Assembly (NCBI GenBank): GCA_024228575.1
Contig: JAAETH010000711.1
Span: forward strand, 1 to 37,585
Source of the DNA: Actinomycetes bacterium
GTDB taxonomy: Bacteria; Actinomycetota; Acidimicrobiia; Acidimicrobiales; Poriferisodalaceae
Direction of reading: 5' to 3'
Length of the DNA stretch: 37,585 bases
Shown here one piece after another: positions 35,835 through 37,585 of the stretch (positions are counted from its first letter, which is position 1; every line of letters starts with the position of its first letter). The notes beneath the pieces are model-generated. The model saw only the letters and a program-made list of their open reading frames with translations, was not told the origin of the DNA and did not search any database. The position numbers were made by a program, and so were the translations under genes.

Positions 35835-37070
35835 GTGAGCGATATCTCTTCAGCTAGCAATGTGACGCACCTCGAGGCCGCCATCGACGGCACCCGGCTG
35901 GCTCACAACGAACTTCAGACCCTTCACGAGGGCCGCCCCCTGTGGGTCCGATACGACCTCGATGCTGTGAAAGCGAAGATGAGCAAGGACGTCGTGGCAG
36001 GTCGAGAGCCCACCATGTGGCGCTACCAGGAACTGCTGCCCGTCGACGACCACTCGAAGATCGCTTCGCTGGGTGAAGGTATGACACCGATGCTCCGCTG
36101 CGACCGGTTGGGCGCAGAACTGGGTTTACGAAACCTGTGGGTGAAAGACGAGTCTCAGCTGCCTACCGGGTCGTTCAAGAGCCGAGGTCTTTCGATGGCC
36201 GTCAGCCGGGCAAACGAGCTCGGTGTGAAGAGTGTTGCGATTCCAACTGCAGGCAATGCCGGCGGGGCCATGGCGGCGTACGCTGCCAGGGTCGGCCTCG
36301 ACGCGTACGTGTTCATGCCCGCGGACACACCGATCGTCAACCAGTACGAGGCGTCGTACTACGGTGCCAACGCCTTCTTGGTGAACGGTCTGATCACCGA
36401 CTGTGGAGCGGTCGTACGGGAGGGAACACCTCACATGGGGTGGTTCGATGTCTCGACGCTGAAGGAGCCGTACCGCATCGAGGGCAAGAAGACCATGGGT
36501 CTCGAGCTCGCCGAACAGTTCGACTGGTCGCTGCCCGACGTCATCTTGTATCCGACCGGGGGTGGAACCGGCCTGATCGGCATGTGGAAGGCGTTCGCCG
36601 AACTCGGCGAAATCGGCTGGCTGGCCGACGAAGGACGTCCACGCATGATCTCGTGCCAATCCGAGGGATGTGCACCGATCAGCACCGCGTGGCGCAACGG
36701 CGAACGTTTCGCCGACCCGTTCCCGAACGCCGCCACCGCGGCGAGCGGCTTGCGGGTCCCCGCAGCGGTCGGCGATTTCATGATCCTCGACGCCGTCAAC
36801 GAATCTGGTGGCCAGGCGCGCGACTGCCCCGAGGATTCACTTCTGGCCTGGTCCCGTCGAGCTTCGGCCCTCGAGGGCATCGCCTTCGCACCAGAGACCG
36901 GTGCGTGCCTGAGTGTGCTCGAACAGCTGGTGGCGGAGAAGGCCATCGACCCCGACGAGCGAGTGGTCATCTTCAACACCGGAGCGGCACAGAAGTACGT
37001 CGAGGTCATGGGCACCCAGCAACTGTCGACCCTGCCAGACCCAGTCGATTGGTCGGTTTTTGGGGCCTAG
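35835..37070 (+). CDS. Threonine synthase-like PLP enzyme
   Basis: The 411-residue fold-type II PLP protein resembles ThrC, which turns O-phosphohomoserine into threonine. The PLP Lys115 is in LPTGSFKSRGL, the substrate-side motif PTAGNAGGAMAAYAARVG is present, and the phosphate loop reads YPTGGGTGLIGMWKAF. SLGEGMTPML near residue 79 is also typical. The GTG at 35835 comes 23 bases after the flavoprotein stop; the ribosome site is weak (GAGACTGGA). The longer upstream frame lies inside that gene. There is no homoserine kinase, homoserine dehydrogenase or aspartokinase nearby, and the neighbours are catabolic, so a paralogue with another lyase or replacement activity is possible. I leave the symbol blank for that reason. 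Confidence 0.82.
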   Translation: MSDISSASNVTHLEAAIDGTRLAHNELQTLHEGRPLWVRYDLDAVKAKMSKDVVAGREPTMWRYQELLPVDDHSKIASLGEGMTPMLRCDRLGAELGLRNLWVKDESQLPTGSFKSRGLSMAVSRANELGVKSVAIPTAGNAGGAMAAYAARVGLDAYVFMPADTPIVNQYEASYYGANAFLVNGLITDCGAVVREGTPHMGWFDVSTLKEPYRIEGKKTMGLELAEQFDWSLPDVILYPTGGGTGLIGMWKAFAELGEIGWLADEGRPRMISCQSEGCAPISTAWRNGERFADPFPNAATAASGLRVPAAVGDFMILDAVNESGGQARDCPEDSLLAWSRRASALEGIAFAPETGACLSVLEQLVAEKAIDPDERVVIFNTGAAQKYVEVMGTQQLSTLPDPVDWSVFGA

Positions 37071-37215
37071 ACGAGTAGTCCACGGGTTGGGGTCTCGTAT
37101 GGATGAGACGGCACCGATGAAAGGCTCGATCGTGGCGATCTGGGGTGGGGTGGGGCTGTCCGCTGACGCGTCCCGTCGACTCGGTGTGACCGAGTAGATG
37201 ACAGAGCGTGGCGAA

Positions 37216-37233
37216 ACGCGCCCGCGGGCGCGT
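37216..37233. repeat. 18-bp perfect palindrome
   Basis: ACGCGCCCGCGGGCGCGT equals its own reverse complement. It sits 146 bases after the threonine synthase-like gene, in DNA with no trusted gene. It may be an operator or part of a terminator region, or chance in GC-rich DNA. Confidence 0.45.
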
Positions 37234-37417
37234 CTGGTCGACCAATCGTGACCGAACCACCACCCACCGTCACCCAGCCCGCCAGATAACACGCCGCGGA
37301 ACGCGACAAGCCCTTGGACCGCGAGAGCAGCCGTGACACAGCCAATCCCGCCCCGCCGCCGCCAGTGAGAAACCCCGCCCGGGACAACAACTCGCGTTGG
37401 TGGGAATAACGCGCCGA

Positions 37418-37472
37418 AGCCGACCCCTTGTGGGTCGGCTCCAGAAGCACGGGGCTTGAGAGTCACAAGCCC
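37418..37472. terminator. Two tandem hairpins
   Basis: Hairpin 1 (37418-37440) has a perfect 9-bp stem, AGCCGACCC/GGGTCGGCT, with a 5-base loop. Hairpin 2 (37452-37472) has a perfect 7-bp stem, GGGCTTG/CAAGCCC, with a 7-base loop. They lie just after a possible minus-strand gene end. There is no T-run, so the terminator role is inferred. Confidence 0.45.
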
Positions 37473-37585
37473 GATCAGGTATCTCGTCAGGCATCGACTC
37501 CGGTGGGCTCGCCATCAGCAGCCGGGCCACCAGCTCCACGGCCTTCGCCTCGCTGGCCACCGCGCTCGCCGCGTTCTGGCATCTC

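Larger units (their letters stand above)
37071..37585. other. Final 515 bases without a firm gene; possible minus-strand ORF entering from the right
   Basis: No convincing gene is complete here. On the minus strand a frame is open from the window edge to 37270. Its first part (37585 to about 37480) has high wobble GC and a helix-like peptide (NAASAVASEAKAVELVARL), then loses coding character, so a gene may enter from the right with its end or a frameshift near 37480. Another minus frame stops at 37487. The same bases also read plausibly on the plus strand. The rest (37071-37415) holds an 18-bp palindrome and no reading frame I trust. Confidence 0.35.

Overview
The window is GC-rich, high-GC Gram-positive-like DNA. 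It most resembles an Acidimicrobiia-type actinobacterium: wobble positions are strongly G/C, GTG and TTG starts are common, and a secreted protein carries the 'GYW..DGGIF.FG' tandem repeat common in that class. The assignment comes from sequence style, not from a marker gene. No rRNA, tRNA, CRISPR array or insertion sequence was recognised.

Region 1 (1-22.2 kb) is a surface-glycan / lipid-linked oligosaccharide locus. It holds two GT4 glycosyltransferases (the first cut by the window start), a Wzx-type flippase, a beta-propeller-like protein, an orphan protein, a nucleotide-sugar epimerase, a VanZ-LamG membrane protein coupled to an SGNH hydrolase, and a PglC-type phosphoglycosyl transferase. 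Within it lies a minus-strand operon of three large genes: (i) one protein joining a membrane-bound PglF/WbpM-type 4,6-dehydratase to a PglE-type sugar aminotransferase, (ii) a C-A-PCP NRPS whose A domain reads as serine-specific, and (iii) a KS-AT-KR-ACP PKS ending in an epimerization-like domain that lacks the catalytic Glu. The gaps are 19 and 17 bases. My main hypothesis is that this small hybrid line builds a seryl-beta-hydroxyacyl group that is placed on the 4-amino group of the bacillosamine-like sugar (or elsewhere on the glycan). No PglD-type acetyltransferase is visible.

Region 2 (22.2-27.0 kb) has a zinc-type alcohol dehydrogenase and a glgX-glgA pair (glycogen debranching and synthesis) whose stop and start overlap as GTGA. 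It ends at a strong hairpin that probably serves as a bidirectional terminator. Region 3 (27.0-29.0 kb) is a secreted repeat protein on the minus strand, with a near-perfect hairpin inside its signal-peptide codons.

Region 4 (29.2-37.1 kb) is a plus-strand run that looks catabolic: a histidinol-dehydrogenase-like/DegT-aminotransferase fusion, a non-pyrrolysine MttB-family methyltransferase, a truncated 68-residue GntR-type helix-turn-helix ORF, a dimethylglycine/sarcosine-dehydrogenase-like flavoprotein with a GcvT domain, and a threonine-synthase-like PLP enzyme. The first four are linked by four-base stop/start overlaps. Stepwise demethylation of an N-methylated compound is the likely theme; its substrate is unknown. 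The last 0.5 kb holds hairpins and a poorly defined minus-strand ORF entering from the right edge.
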